Source of the DNA: Lachnospiraceae bacterium
GTDB taxonomy: Bacteria > Bacillota > Clostridia > Lachnospirales > Lachnospiraceae
Assembly: GCA_017544285.1 (NCBI GenBank)
Contig: JAFYEL010000061.1
Coordinates: forward strand, 1-64,000
DNA: 64,000 nt
Direction: 5' to 3'
Each line of letters begins with the position of its first letter. Positions within the stretch are counted from its first letter, which is position 1. This document shows positions 23,399 through 32,992 of this stretch, one piece after another. The notes below the pieces were generated by a model, which saw nothing but the letters and a program-made list of their open reading frames with translations, had not been told where the DNA came from and did not search any database. A program made the position numbers and the translations under genes.

Positions 23399-24511
23399 AT
23401 GAACAGGAGTTATTCGCGGCTTGTGCCCGTGACGGTGATCATCCTGGCGCTGGTGGTCACGGGCCTGATCTTAATAAGGGATAAGGCTGTAAGCACCGAT
23501 GTGACAGCCAGGACCACAAGGGTGGGGCTGATCATAACCGGTAAAAAAGATGATGCCAATTTCTGCCAGCTGCACTATGATTCACTGATGGACGTAAGCG
23601 ATGAGCTGAATCTGGACATCATATGTAAAGAGGGTATTCCGGAGGACGAGACCTGTGAGACCGCTGTCCGGGAGCTGGTTGAAGACTACGGATGCAGGAT
23701 AATTGTCGGCGCATCTTTTGGATATACCGAGTATATGACAAACATGGCGAAGAAATATCCCGATCTTTATTTTATCCAGCCTTTTGGCACCGAAAAGCTT
23801 ACAAATCTAACCTCCTGCATGGGCAGGATGTATCAGGCCAGGTATCTATCGGGCATCGTGGCGGGAATGCGCACAAAGTCCGGAAAGCTGGGATATGTGG
23901 CTGCTTTCCCGTTTCCGGAGGTCATACGCGATCTGAATGCTTTTACCCTGGGGGTCAGGAGCGTGGCTCCCGAGGCGGAGGTGTATGTAAGATATATAGG
24001 ATCATGGAATGACGATGAGGCGGCGGGAAAGACCACAGGTGAGCTCCTTGAGCTTCAGCCGGATATAGATGTTGTTTCCATGCATACAAATTCCCTTAAA
24101 CCTAATGAAGTAGCCGAGGAAAAAGGGGTCTGGTCCGTGGGCTACAACAAGGACAATGCCGGGCTTTTTCCGAAGGGCTATCTGACGGCCTGCGAGTGGC
24201 AGTGGGATGTCTATTACCGCCGTGTGATACTCAGCTGTCTCCAGGGCAAATTTCATGGCGCTGTGGAGTGGCTGGATATGGAAAGCGGAGTTCTGGGGCT
24301 TTCCGAGCTGACGGCAAACTGTGCTCCCGGTACAGCCGAGGCGGTGGAGCGGGCCGGGAAACGTTTCTTTAACCGGAGCTTTGATGTGTTTTACGGTCCC
24401 GTCAGGGACAATGAGGGTGTGCTGCGTGTTCCGGAAGACGAGTCGATGTCCGATGATGATATGCTGGATCATTTCGACTGGTATGTGGAGGGCGTGACAG
24501 TTGAGAATTGA
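23399..24511 (+). CDS. Membrane-anchored BMP/Med-family ligand-binding protein, copy 1
   Basis: A 370-residue protein with an N-terminal membrane segment (about 8-27) and a BMP-family (PnrA/Med-like) periplasmic-binding fold. Visible features: RVGLIITGKKDDANF at the start of the fold, ARYLSGIVAGMRTKSGKLGYV near 150 and VRYIGSWNDDEAAGKTT near 205, which are typical of BMP domains that bind purine nucleosides. There is no lipobox cysteine and no ABC permease or ATPase gene nearby, so it is unlikely to serve transport. A paralogue, a hybrid sensor kinase and adenine deaminase follow directly, which suggests a ligand sensor for the kinase. The next gene overlaps it by 11 bases. Confidence 0.82.
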   Translation: MNRSYSRLVPVTVIILALVVTGLILIRDKAVSTDVTARTTRVGLIITGKKDDANFCQLHYDSLMDVSDELNLDIICKEGIPEDETCETAVRELVEDYGCRIIVGASFGYTEYMTNMAKKYPDLYFIQPFGTEKLTNLTSCMGRMYQARYLSGIVAGMRTKSGKLGYVAAFPFPEVIRDLNAFTLGVRSVAPEAEVYVRYIGSWNDDEAAGKTTGELLELQPDIDVVSMHTNSLKPNEVAEEKGVWSVGYNKDNAGLFPKGYLTACEWQWDVYYRRVILSCLQGKFHGAVEWLDMESGVLGLSELTANCAPGTAEAVERAGKRFFNRSFDVFYGPVRDNEGVLRVPEDESMSDDDMLDHFDWYVEGVTVEN

Positions 24512-25601
24512 TGAACATCGGATCAGAAACTTATATCTGATAATCTCCGTCGCACTGGTTTTGGGCATAATCGCATTCATCTTTGGCTTCAGGATGACAC
24601 AGAAATCATCCGTTACTAAGGTAGGGGTGATCCTCATCGGAAGGTCGGATGACGGGGGGTGGAACGAGAGCCACAACAGCGGGGTTCGCTCCGCCTGCGA
24701 TCTTCACTCCTGCATCATGTACACAAAGGAACTGGTTCCGGAGGAAGAGCAGCCTTTAAATAAGGCAGTATCGGAACTGGTGGAGCAGGGGTGCAGCGTA
24801 ATATTTCTCACCAGCTACGGCTACGGGACCTATGTGGACAGTATCGCGCAAAAATATTCCAAAGTGGCGTTTTATTGTATTTCCGGTAATTTTTCCGCCC
24901 GGAATGTGGTGTCGTATTTTGCCAGGATATACCAGGCAAGGTACCTTTCGGGCATTGTAGCCGGGGCGGCTTCAAAAAGCGGTATCCTGGGTTATGTTTC
25001 GGCGATGCCCATACCCGAGACCGTGCGCTCCGTAAACGCTTATGCTCTTGGCGCAAGACTGTCGAACCCCTCGGCAAAGGTGGTGGTAAAATACACCGGC
25101 AGTTGGGAAGACAGGGAGGCTGAAAAGGCTGCGGTAGAGGAACTTGCCGGGGCGGGAGCCGACACCATGACATCCCATCTGGACAGATCCTACTGTCTGG
25201 AACTGGCTGATGAGATGGGACTTTATACCGTAGGATACGACTATGTTTCGGGAGAGTATTCGGACAGATTCCTGACGGCTGCGGTCTTTGACTGGGATGC
25301 GCTCTATTCGAGAGTCCTGGGGGATTATCTCAGCGGCAGGGCCAATTTTCAGAACGATTACTGGCTGGGGATCGGCGAGGGTGGAGTTTCCCTGTATCCG
25401 TTTTCGGACAGGGTGTCGGATGAGACACGGCAGCTGGTGGGAAAGCAGGAGGAGCGGATAAAGACCTGGCGGGATGTGTTTTCAGGAGAGATATATGACA
25501 ACACCGGGCAGCTCCGATGCAGTGAGAACGAGAGGATAGGAGACGACGAGCTCTTTAACCATATAGACTGGTACGTGGAAGGTGTAGAGATCTATGAGTA
25601 A
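24501..25601 (+). CDS. Membrane-anchored BMP/Med-family ligand-binding protein, copy 2
   Basis: A 366-residue paralogue of the preceding gene with the same build: membrane segment (about 12-31), then a BMP fold with KVGVILIGRSDDGGWNES, ARYLSGIVAGAASKSGILGYV and VKYTGSWEDREAEKAA. Both proteins end with a nearly identical tail (HIDWYVEGV and HFDWYVEGV), probably a conserved contact surface. The start is TTG 24501, nine bases after GGAGG (24487-24491) and inside the previous gene; no ATG is available before the fold. It overlaps the hybrid kinase by 8 bases, so three genes are translationally coupled. Ligand not shown; a purine nucleoside is likely from the family. Confidence 0.82.
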   Translation: MRIDEHRIRNLYLIISVALVLGIIAFIFGFRMTQKSSVTKVGVILIGRSDDGGWNESHNSGVRSACDLHSCIMYTKELVPEEEQPLNKAVSELVEQGCSVIFLTSYGYGTYVDSIAQKYSKVAFYCISGNFSARNVVSYFARIYQARYLSGIVAGAASKSGILGYVSAMPIPETVRSVNAYALGARLSNPSAKVVVKYTGSWEDREAEKAAVEELAGAGADTMTSHLDRSYCLELADEMGLYTVGYDYVSGEYSDRFLTAAVFDWDALYSRVLGDYLSGRANFQNDYWLGIGEGGVSLYPFSDRVSDETRQLVGKQEERIKTWRDVFSGEIYDNTGQLRCSENERIGDDELFNHIDWYVEGVEIYE

Positions 25602-28317
25602 AAAAAGCTTTAAAGACAGATACATAACAGTTTTTGTGCTGCTGTTTTTTGCTTTGGCACTCTTTATCGTCGGATGCGTCCTGCGTACAAGGGTGGGGAC
25701 CTTTGTACAGTCCTACACCGAGAACCAGACCAGGAAACAGGCGGAGGCCTACGCACTTCTTATGGCCGACAAGCTCAACGTGGAGCTTGATAATCTGGAA
25801 TACATCGCCGGCAGGCTTGAGACGTCCCTTGATGACATGGACGGCCTGATGCCCAAAATCTACAATGAGGATGGGGTAAAACAGGGCCTGCTTGGCATTG
25901 ACGGGAACGCCCTTTACGGTGACAGCCTGGACGTTTCCGTTTTCGACGGCATCCAGTCTTCCTTCAGGGGTAAAAAGGTCATAACCTATGTTCAGGGGGA
26001 GGGCCTTCTTTTCACCTGTCCTGTTTTCAACGGGCCCAATATACGTTACGTGCTCTACCGTCTCTGTCCGGAGGAATCTTTGGAGGAGCGTTTTGCCACA
26101 GAGATCTACGAAGACCTCGGAAAGATCTGCGTTACCGACAGGGACGGCAGTATCGTCATTCCCTTTTACAATTTCAGTGAGACGGATACGGCATGGTATA
26201 CAAGTGAGGGAATGCGTAAAAAATACGCCACCATGCACGGTGAGATGGAGGTTTCCGTAGCGGTAGCCAGAACCTTCTACACACAGCGCGGCCAGATGCT
26301 GCTCTTTGAGTCCGAGATACCGGGGACGGATTATCTTGTCTCGGGTTTCGTGCCCCGATATGTGGCGGCTGAGGGCATTGAGAAGCTCACACTGCTGATC
26401 GTTTGGGTGTTCGGACTGTTGATGGTTCTTGTGCTGGTGGGTGCCGTGTACCTTACCAGAGCCGTCCTTAAGATAAGAGAGAGCGAAGCCCTCAGGGAGG
26501 CAAAGGCCGCTGCAGAGGAGGCTTCAAGGGCAAAGAGCGATTTCCTGGCAAATATGTCCCACGAGATAAGGACACCCATAAACGCCATTCTGGGAATGAA
26601 TGAGATGATCCTTCGGGAGAGCAGAGACGATGAGATCGCTACCTATGCATCCAATATTAAGACCGCAGGAAACAGCCTGCTGGGCATAATCAACGATATA
26701 CTGTACTTCTCAAAGATGGAGGTGGGAAAGGTTAAGATAATCCCCGTGGAGTACAGTCTTCCCGGCATGTTAAACGGTCTGGTGAACATGATAAACAGTC
26801 GTGCCCGGGAGAAGGGGCTGGAACTGATCCTTGATTTCGATCCCCGTCTTCCCACCGGACTTTTCGGAGATGAAGGAAGGATAAAGCAGGTAATCACAAA
26901 TCTTCTGACCAATGCGGTGAAGTATACAGGGAAGGGCAGTGTTACCTTTGGCATACACTATGAAGATGTCGGTGAAGAAGAGGATGCCATCCTTCTGAAG
27001 GTGTCCGTGAAGGATACGGGTATCGGTATCAAAGCCGAGGATATGGAGAAGCTCTTCCTGGAATTTGAACGTATAGAGGAGAGGCGGAACCGCAGTGTCG
27101 AGGGAACCGGTCTTGGACTCAGCATTACAAAGAATCTTCTGGAGATGATGGACTCCTCTCTTGAGGTGGAAAGCGTCTACGGGGAGGGGTCGACCTTCGG
27201 CTTTACTCTTGAGCAGAGAGTCACCGACCGAAAGGAAATGGGAGATTTTGCAGCATTTTCAATGGCGGCCGAATCTGTCAGAGAAGAGTATCACGAGAGA
27301 TTCAGCGCACCCGGGGCCAGGGTCCTTATGGTTGATGATAACGACATGAACCTTGTGGTGTTCCGAAGTCTGCTGAAAAAGACCGGGATGTTGATAGATA
27401 CGGCCCTTGACGGAGACGAGGGTATAGGCATGGCGAAAAAGACCCGGTATGACGTGATCTTTCTCGATCACATGATGCCCGGGAAGGACGGTATAGAGAC
27501 TCTTCATGAGATAAGATCCTCGGCGGATAATCCAAACGTAAAAACCCCTACCGTCTGCCTCACCGCCAATGCGATTTACGGTGCCAGGGAGGAATATCTG
27601 AAGGCCGGGTTTGACGATTATCTCACCAAGCCTCTGGATCCCGAAATGCTTGAGCAGACCATTTTGCGATATCTTTCTCCCGAACTGGTGCAATACGGTG
27701 CCTCAGAGGATGCCGATATGGGAGAACTCCCCGAAGGCATGGCGAACCTGGCGGGTATCCTTGATGTGGAGGCCGGTATCACGAACAGCGGCGATCCGGA
27801 CTCTTATCTGGCACTGTTGAAGCTGTTTTACGGATCTGCAAAGGACAAGGCCGGGGAACTGGACGGCTTTTACAGGGATGAGAATATAAATGATTACACA
27901 ATAAAGGTACATGCGCTGAAGAGTTCCGCAAAAGTCATAGGGGCAGCCGATCTCGGAGAGGAGGCACAGCGTCTTGAGGATGCGGGAAAGGCCGGAGATA
28001 TGGATTACATCCACTCTCATCACAGGAATTTCCTGGACAACCTCCTGGAACTGGCAGGAAAGCTTGAGGTGCTTTTCCCCGTGGAAGCGGAGAGTGAAGA
28101 AAAGCCCGAGGCGGATGAGAGCCTTATGAGATCCGTATTCAGGGAACTTATGTCCGCTGCCGTGGATATGGACTGTGACAGGATTGAAGATACCCTGTCC
28201 GAGATCGAGGCCTACAGCATTCCCAAAAAGTACCGTGAACTCTATGAAAAGCTTGTGGATGCGGCGCAGCAGTATGATTATGACGGAATGAAAAAATTGT
28301 TGGAAGAGGAGATCTGA
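25594..28317 (+). CDS. Hybrid sensor histidine kinase (HK-REC-Hpt)
   Basis: A 907-residue membrane phosphorelay protein with TM1 (about 10-30), an outside region to about 265, TM2 (268-290), HisKA with SHEIRTPINAILGMNE (His near 326), HATPase with NLLTNAVKY, DTGIGIK and GTGLGLSI, a receiver domain (about 575-690; MVDDND, FLDHMMPGKDG with Asp near 624, TKPLDP), and an Hpt domain with HALKSS (His near 773). The last 60 residues (ending YDGMKKLLEEEI) form a helical tail shared with the kinase at 56224. No output domain is present, so the signal must pass to another receiver protein. Overlap with the BMP gene and adjacency to adenine deaminase point to control by purines. Confidence 0.92.
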   Translation: MSKKSFKDRYITVFVLLFFALALFIVGCVLRTRVGTFVQSYTENQTRKQAEAYALLMADKLNVELDNLEYIAGRLETSLDDMDGLMPKIYNEDGVKQGLLGIDGNALYGDSLDVSVFDGIQSSFRGKKVITYVQGEGLLFTCPVFNGPNIRYVLYRLCPEESLEERFATEIYEDLGKICVTDRDGSIVIPFYNFSETDTAWYTSEGMRKKYATMHGEMEVSVAVARTFYTQRGQMLLFESEIPGTDYLVSGFVPRYVAAEGIEKLTLLIVWVFGLLMVLVLVGAVYLTRAVLKIRESEALREAKAAAEEASRAKSDFLANMSHEIRTPINAILGMNEMILRESRDDEIATYASNIKTAGNSLLGIINDILYFSKMEVGKVKIIPVEYSLPGMLNGLVNMINSRAREKGLELILDFDPRLPTGLFGDEGRIKQVITNLLTNAVKYTGKGSVTFGIHYEDVGEEEDAILLKVSVKDTGIGIKAEDMEKLFLEFERIEERRNRSVEGTGLGLSITKNLLEMMDSSLEVESVYGEGSTFGFTLEQRVTDRKEMGDFAAFSMAAESVREEYHERFSAPGARVLMVDDNDMNLVVFRSLLKKTGMLIDTALDGDEGIGMAKKTRYDVIFLDHMMPGKDGIETLHEIRSSADNPNVKTPTVCLTANAIYGAREEYLKAGFDDYLTKPLDPEMLEQTILRYLSPELVQYGASEDADMGELPEGMANLAGILDVEAGITNSGDPDSYLALLKLFYGSAKDKAGELDGFYRDENINDYTIKVHALKSSAKVIGAADLGEEAQRLEDAGKAGDMDYIHSHHRNFLDNLLELAGKLEVLFPVEAESEEKPEADESLMRSVFRELMSAAVDMDCDRIEDTLSEIEAYSIPKKYRELYEKLVDAAQQYDYDGMKKLLEEEI

Positions 28318-28318
28318 T

Positions 28319-30025
28319 ATGACGCATGAAAAATACATCGCATGCTCGCAGGCGGCAAGAAAACTGATCAAAGCCGATCTGGTGCTGAAAAATGCAAGTA
28401 TCGTAAACGTTTTTACCGACCGTGTGGAAAAGGGCGACATTGCCATCAAGGACGGTACGGTGGTCGGTATCGGAGAATATGAGGGAGAAGAAGAACTGGA
28501 TGTCAGCGGAAAGTACGTCACTCCCGGATTCATAAACGCACATCTTCACCTGGAATCCACCATGGTGAATCCACAGGTTATGATCGCGGAGGCCGCAAAA
28601 CACGGAACCACCACTTTTATCGTGGATCCTCACGAGGCAGCCAACGTCTCGGGATGTGACGGTATCGACTATCTTCTGGACCAGACCGAAAACTGTCCGG
28701 CCAACGTTTGTTTTATGATCGCTTCCTGCGTTCCTGCAACGCCTATAGACGATAACGGAGTAAAGCTCATGGCAAAGGATATGAAATGCTATGCGGACAA
28801 TCCCCGGATCCTCGGACTGGGAGAGGTGATGGATACCAGGTCGGTTATCGATGGTGATCTTGATATGTACGATAAGTTTGTACTCTTCGCCGGAAAGGTC
28901 AAGGACGGTCATGCACCGGGACTTAACATGGAGGATCTCTCGGCATATGCACTGGCCGGCGTCACCACGGATCATGAGGGCACGTCCTTCGATTATGTTA
29001 TGAAGGAGCGTGCCATGGGTATCGTTTGTCTCATCCGTGAGGGCAGCGCCGCAAGAAATCTTGAGGCCATTGTAAAAGGTATCGTGGAAAACAACGTCAG
29101 TACCGAGGGTTTCTGCTTCTGTACCGACGACCGCCACATAGAGGACACCATCCGGGAAGGAGATATAGATAACTGTGTACGAAAAGCCGTAAGCATGGGC
29201 ATAAATCCCATAGCGGCCGTTAAGATGGCGACCATCCAGCCTGCCCGTTGTTACGGCCTGCGACGCACCGGCGCCGTGGCTCCGGGATATGATGCGGATC
29301 TGGTGGTCTGGGATTCTTTGAGGAATTTCAATGCGGAGCTGGTGCTGCTCAAAGGGAAGCGGATAGACGAAAAGCTTGGCATCGATCCCCGGCCCTGTCC
29401 GCCTCATCTTCTGGACACCGTTCACCTGGCGGATATCGATCCCGAAAAGCTTGTCATTAAGCCCGGGAGCTCACCTTTCCCGGTTATAAGGATGATCCCG
29501 GGTGAGATACTGACGGAGCGGGTGGATATGGTCCTGCCGGTGGATGAAAGCAGCGGGATTTTTGTACCCAACAAAGAGATAAGCAAGATAGCGTGTTTTG
29601 AGCGGCACCACAGGACCGGCAAGATCGGTGTGGGGGCCGTCACCGGCTTTGGGATACAGCGCGGGGCCATTGCTTCGTCGGTGTCCCACGACAGCCACAA
29701 TATCATCGCCATAGGCGATAACGACAGGGATATCATGCTGGCAGTCAGGGAGCTGGAGAGGACCCACGGCGGATACACGGTGGTCGATCACGGAACGGTG
29801 TACGATACCCTGGAGCTTCCGATAATGGGACTTATTTCGGACCGGGATAGGGAATACGTAAGTTCAAAGGTGAGGATAATGACGGCCAAAGCCCATGAGA
29901 TGGGGGTTCCCGCTGAAATGGAGCCCTTTGTGACCCTATCCTTTATGGGACTGCCGGTCATCCCCGAGATACGCTGCATACCCAGGGGCGTCTACTCCGT
30001 TACCGAGGAAAGGCTTCTGACCTGA
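28319..30025 (+). CDS. ade: Adenine deaminase
   Basis: Amidohydrolase that converts adenine to hypoxanthine and ammonia in purine salvage. The 568 residues fit the bacterial AdeC/Ade family rather than the shorter adenosine-deaminase-like type. Metal ligands: FINAHLHLES near residue 74, VDPHEAANVSG near 102; also TTDHEGTSFD near 220, CTDDRHIEDT near 267 and the C-terminal domain with GDNDRDIMLAV and GHGGYTVV-like GGYTVVDHG. It starts one base after the stop of the hybrid kinase, with GAGGAG upstream, so it is the last gene of the BMP-BMP-kinase-ade set. That gene order is the main clue that the sensor responds to purines. Confidence 0.93.
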   Translation: MTHEKYIACSQAARKLIKADLVLKNASIVNVFTDRVEKGDIAIKDGTVVGIGEYEGEEELDVSGKYVTPGFINAHLHLESTMVNPQVMIAEAAKHGTTTFIVDPHEAANVSGCDGIDYLLDQTENCPANVCFMIASCVPATPIDDNGVKLMAKDMKCYADNPRILGLGEVMDTRSVIDGDLDMYDKFVLFAGKVKDGHAPGLNMEDLSAYALAGVTTDHEGTSFDYVMKERAMGIVCLIREGSAARNLEAIVKGIVENNVSTEGFCFCTDDRHIEDTIREGDIDNCVRKAVSMGINPIAAVKMATIQPARCYGLRRTGAVAPGYDADLVVWDSLRNFNAELVLLKGKRIDEKLGIDPRPCPPHLLDTVHLADIDPEKLVIKPGSSPFPVIRMIPGEILTERVDMVLPVDESSGIFVPNKEISKIACFERHHRTGKIGVGAVTGFGIQRGAIASSVSHDSHNIIAIGDNDRDIMLAVRELERTHGGYTVVDHGTVYDTLELPIMGLISDRDREYVSSKVRIMTAKAHEMGVPAEMEPFVTLSFMGLPVIPEIRCIPRGVYSVTEERLLT

Positions 30026-30122
30026 ATGGAAGCTTTTGAAACCAGCTTCGGCGGTGAAAAATTTTAAAACACACGTTACCAAACCAGTAAAACAAAGGAT
30101 TGGTAGAAAAGATTTAGAATTG

Positions 30123-30164
30123 TTAGCACTCGCCCTTGACGAGTGCTAATTTTTGTGATATCAT
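30123..30164 (+). promoter_or_regulatory. clpB promoter with perfect CIRCE operator
   Basis: TTAGCACTC (30123-30131), nine bases, GAGTGCTAA (30141-30149): a perfect CIRCE. The -35 box TTGACG (30136-30141) is inside it, followed by a 17-base spacer and -10 TATCAT (30159-30164). HrcA binding would block polymerase directly. The 184-base gap holds nothing else recognisable. Confidence 0.93.
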
Positions 30165-30209
30165 ACTCTCACAGGCTGAAAAGCAATACATTCGAGAGGA
30201 GGTGCTCAT

Positions 30210-32798
30210 ATGAACATTTCGAAATTTACGCAAAAATCCATGCAGGCAATAAATGACTGCGAAAAGATCGCCTACGAATACGGCAATCAGGAGGTAGAGC
30301 AGGAGCATCTGCTTCTTTCCCTGATGAGGCAGGAGGACGGACTGATCCCCAAACTCATCGAAAAGATGGACATACAGCTGCAGTATTTCAACGATATCTG
30401 CGAGAAGGCGGTGGAAAAGCGGACAAAGGTCTCCGGCGGCAATATCTTCGTAGGCCAGTATCTCAATAAGGCACTGATAATGGCCGAGGACGAGGCCAAG
30501 GCCATGGGGGATGAATATGTATCGGTGGAGCATCTTTTCCTCTCGCTGATAAAGAACCCCAATCCCGGGGTGAAGGCTGTATTTGCGGACGTAAAGATCA
30601 ACCGTGAGAGGTTCCTTTCGGTGCTCTCCACGGTCCGCGGAAATCAGCGGGTGGTATCGGACAACCCCGAGGCCACCTATGACACCCTTGAAAAGTACGG
30701 GCAGGATCTGGTGGAAAAGGCGCTCTCACAAAAGCTGGATCCCGTCATCGGAAGAGATGAAGAGATCCGAAACGTTATCCGGATCCTGTCCAGAAAAACC
30801 AAGAACAATCCCTGCCTCATCGGCGAGCCCGGAGTGGGCAAGACAGCAGTGGTAGAGGGGCTTGCCCAGCGTATAGCAGGCTCCGACGTACCCGAAGGAT
30901 TAAAAAACAAACGTATTTTTTCTCTTGACATGGGAGCTCTGGTGGCAGGAGCAAAATACAGGGGCGAGTTTGAGGAAAGGCTGAAGGCTGTCCTTGAGGA
31001 GGTAAGAAAGTCCGAGGGAGAGATCATTCTCTTTATCGATGAGGTCCATACCATAGTGGGTGCGGGAAAGACCGAGGGAGCCATGGACGCCGGCAATATG
31101 CTCAAGCCCATGCTTGCCCGGGGAGAGCTCCACTGCATAGGTGCCACCACCCTGGATGAATACAGAAAATACATCGAAAAGGATCCTGCCCTGGAAAGGC
31201 GTTTCCAGCCCGTTATGGTGGACGAACCCTCACTGGAGGACACCATATCCATACTCAGGGGCCTTAAGGAGCGCTATGAGGTATACCATGGGGTCAAGAT
31301 CACGGACGGAGCGCTGGTGGCCGCAGCGACCCTCAGCAACCGCTATATCACAGACAGGTTCCTGCCTGACAAGGCCATTGATCTGGTGGACGAGGCCTGT
31401 GCCCTTATAAAGACCGAGCTTGATTCCATGCCCACCGAGCTCGATGAGCTCTCAAGAAAGATCATGCAGCTCACCATAGAGGAGACGGCCCTGAAAAAGG
31501 AGACGGATAACCTGAGCCATGAGCGTCTTGGAGATCTTCAGGAGGAGCTGGCCGCCCTTAAAGAGGATTTTGCCGCAAAGAAGGCACAGTGGGACAACGA
31601 AAAGCAGTCGGTTGAGAAGCTTTCGAAGCTCCGTGAGGAGATCGAGGAAGTTAACAATCGTATACAAATTGCCCAAAGAGAGGGGAATTACGAAGCCGCA
31701 TCCGAGCTGACCTACAGTACCCTGCCCTCTTTGAAGGCTTCCCTTGAGGAAGAGGAGAGCAAGATAAAGAACCGTGAGCTAACACTCGTTCACGAAAACG
31801 TCAGCGAGGAGGAGATTTCAAGGATCGTATCAAGGTGGACCGGTATCCCTGTTTCGAAGCTCACCGAAGGTGAGAGGTCAAAGACCCTCCATCTGGACGA
31901 CGAGCTCCACCGCAGAGTCATAGGACAGGACGAGGGAGTGTCAAAGGTCACCGAGGCCATCATCAGGTCCAGGGCCGGTATAAAGGATCCCTCCAAGCCC
32001 ATCGGCTCCTTCCTGTTCCTGGGACCTACCGGCGTGGGCAAGACCGAACTTGCAAAGGCTCTGGCCCAGGCCCTCTTCGACGATGAGTCAAACATGGTAA
32101 GGCTCGATATGTCGGAATACATGGAGAAGTTCTCCGTCAGCAGGCTTATCGGAGCACCTCCCGGATACGTGGGATATGAGGAGGGCGGTCAATTGACCGA
32201 AGCGGTCAGAAGGAAGCCCTACTCAGTTGTCCTCTTTGACGAGATAGAAAAGGCTCATCCTGACGTTTTCAACGTACTTCTTCAGGTTTTGGACGACGGA
32301 CGGATCACTGACTCACTCGGTCGAACCGTTGATTTTAAGAATACCATCCTTATTATGACCTCAAATATCGGCGCACCGGCACTGCTGGAGGGTATCAGGT
32401 CCGACGGCACCATAGCCGAGGAGGCTCGTGAGGAGGTCATGGATGAACTGAAGGCTCATTTCAGGCCCGAGTTTTTAAACAGGCTGGACGAGACCATACT
32501 CTTCAAGCCTCTGACAAAGGAGGATATAAGCGGAATAATCGAGCTGCTTACAAAGGAGCTTAATGAGAGGCTCTCCGACAGGGAACTCAAAGTATCTCTC
32601 ACCGACGCGGCAAAGGATCTCATAGTGGAAAAGGGCTATGATCCGGTATACGGCGCAAGACCTCTGAAGCGCTTCATGCAGAAGCATGTGGAGACTCTTT
32701 CGGCCCGGCTCATCCTTGAGGACAGGGTTTCCCAGGGAGACACCATAGTGATAGACGTTGAGAACGGCGCTCTTACGGCAAGGGCCGAAAAGAACTGA
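30210..32798 (+). CDS. clpB: ATP-dependent disaggregase ClpB
   Basis: AAA+ chaperone that, with the DnaK system, pulls proteins out of aggregates. The 862 residues contain the Clp N-domain (1-145), AAA-1 with Walker [15 protein letters not shown] near 204 and Walker B FIDEVHTI, the ClpB coiled-coil middle domain (about 400-520), AAA-2 with [14 protein letters not shown] near 605, [11 protein letters not shown], and the C-terminal D2-small domain. The middle domain and lack of a ClpP-binding loop argue for ClpB rather than ClpC. ATG 30210 follows GAGGAGGTG. Controlled by CIRCE; in many Firmicutes clpB is instead controlled by CtsR, so HrcA control of both clpB and htpG is noteworthy. Confidence 0.96.
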   Translation: MNISKFTQKSMQAINDCEKIAYEYGNQEVEQEHLLLSLMRQEDGLIPKLIEKMDIQLQYFNDICEKAVEKRTKVSGGNIFVGQYLNKALIMAEDEAKAMGDEYVSVEHLFLSLIKNPNPGVKAVFADVKINRERFLSVLSTVRGNQRVVSDNPEATYDTLEKYGQDLVEKALSQKLDPVIGRDEEIRNVIRILSRKTKNNPCLIGEPGVGKTAVVEGLAQRIAGSDVPEGLKNKRIFSLDMGALVAGAKYRGEFEERLKAVLEEVRKSEGEIILFIDEVHTIVGAGKTEGAMDAGNMLKPMLARGELHCIGATTLDEYRKYIEKDPALERRFQPVMVDEPSLEDTISILRGLKERYEVYHGVKITDGALVAAATLSNRYITDRFLPDKAIDLVDEACALIKTELDSMPTELDELSRKIMQLTIEETALKKETDNLSHERLGDLQEELAALKEDFAAKKAQWDNEKQSVEKLSKLREEIEEVNNRIQIAQREGNYEAASELTYSTLPSLKASLEEEESKIKNRELTLVHENVSEEEISRIVSRWTGIPVSKLTEGERSKTLHLDDELHRRVIGQDEGVSKVTEAIIRSRAGIKDPSKPIGSFLFLGPTGVGKTELAKALAQALFDDESNMVRLDMSEYMEKFSVSRLIGAPPGYVGYEEGGQLTEAVRRKPYSVVLFDEIEKAHPDVFNVLLQVLDDGRITDSLGRTVDFKNTILIMTSNIGAPALLEGIRSDGTIAEEAREEVMDELKAHFRPEFLNRLDETILFKPLTKEDISGIIELLTKELNERLSDRELKVSLTDAAKDLIVEKGYDPVYGARPLKRFMQKHVETLSARLILEDRVSQGDTIVIDVENGALTARAEKN

Positions 32799-32809
32799 AA
32801 GGGGGTAGT

Positions 32810-32983
32810 ATGCTGCCGAAGGATCCCGTAATGCTCCTGAGCTTTGTGAATATGAAGCTTCGGGATGAATACTCCGATCTTGACAGTCTCTGCGAGGGAC
32901 TGGAGGTTGACAGGTCGGAAATAGATGCAAAACTTCGCTCTATAGGTTATACTTATGACAGGAACACAAATCAGTTTAAATAA
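32810..32983 (+). CDS. DUF4250 small protein
   Basis: A 57-residue protein beginning MLPKDPVMLLSFVNMKLRD and ending NQFK, which matches the DUF4250 family found in clostridia and known only from genomes. The sequence is helical with a winged-helix feel: SLCEGLEVDRSEIDAKLRS resembles a helix-turn-helix, but DNA binding is not established. The ATG follows GGGGGT. It lies 11 bases after clpB and 9 before the ferredoxin/ASKHA gene, so it may be cotranscribed with clpB. Confidence 0.85.
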   Translation: MLPKDPVMLLSFVNMKLRDEYSDLDSLCEGLEVDRSEIDAKLRSIGYTYDRNTNQFK

Positions 32984-32992
32984 TAATTTGTT

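Noticed and set aside
28148..29425. 425-codon minus-strand frame within the hybrid kinase and ade
   Set aside because: Antisense to two genes with full conserved motifs; its composition (many His, Gly, Val) is typical of reverse-complement reading.
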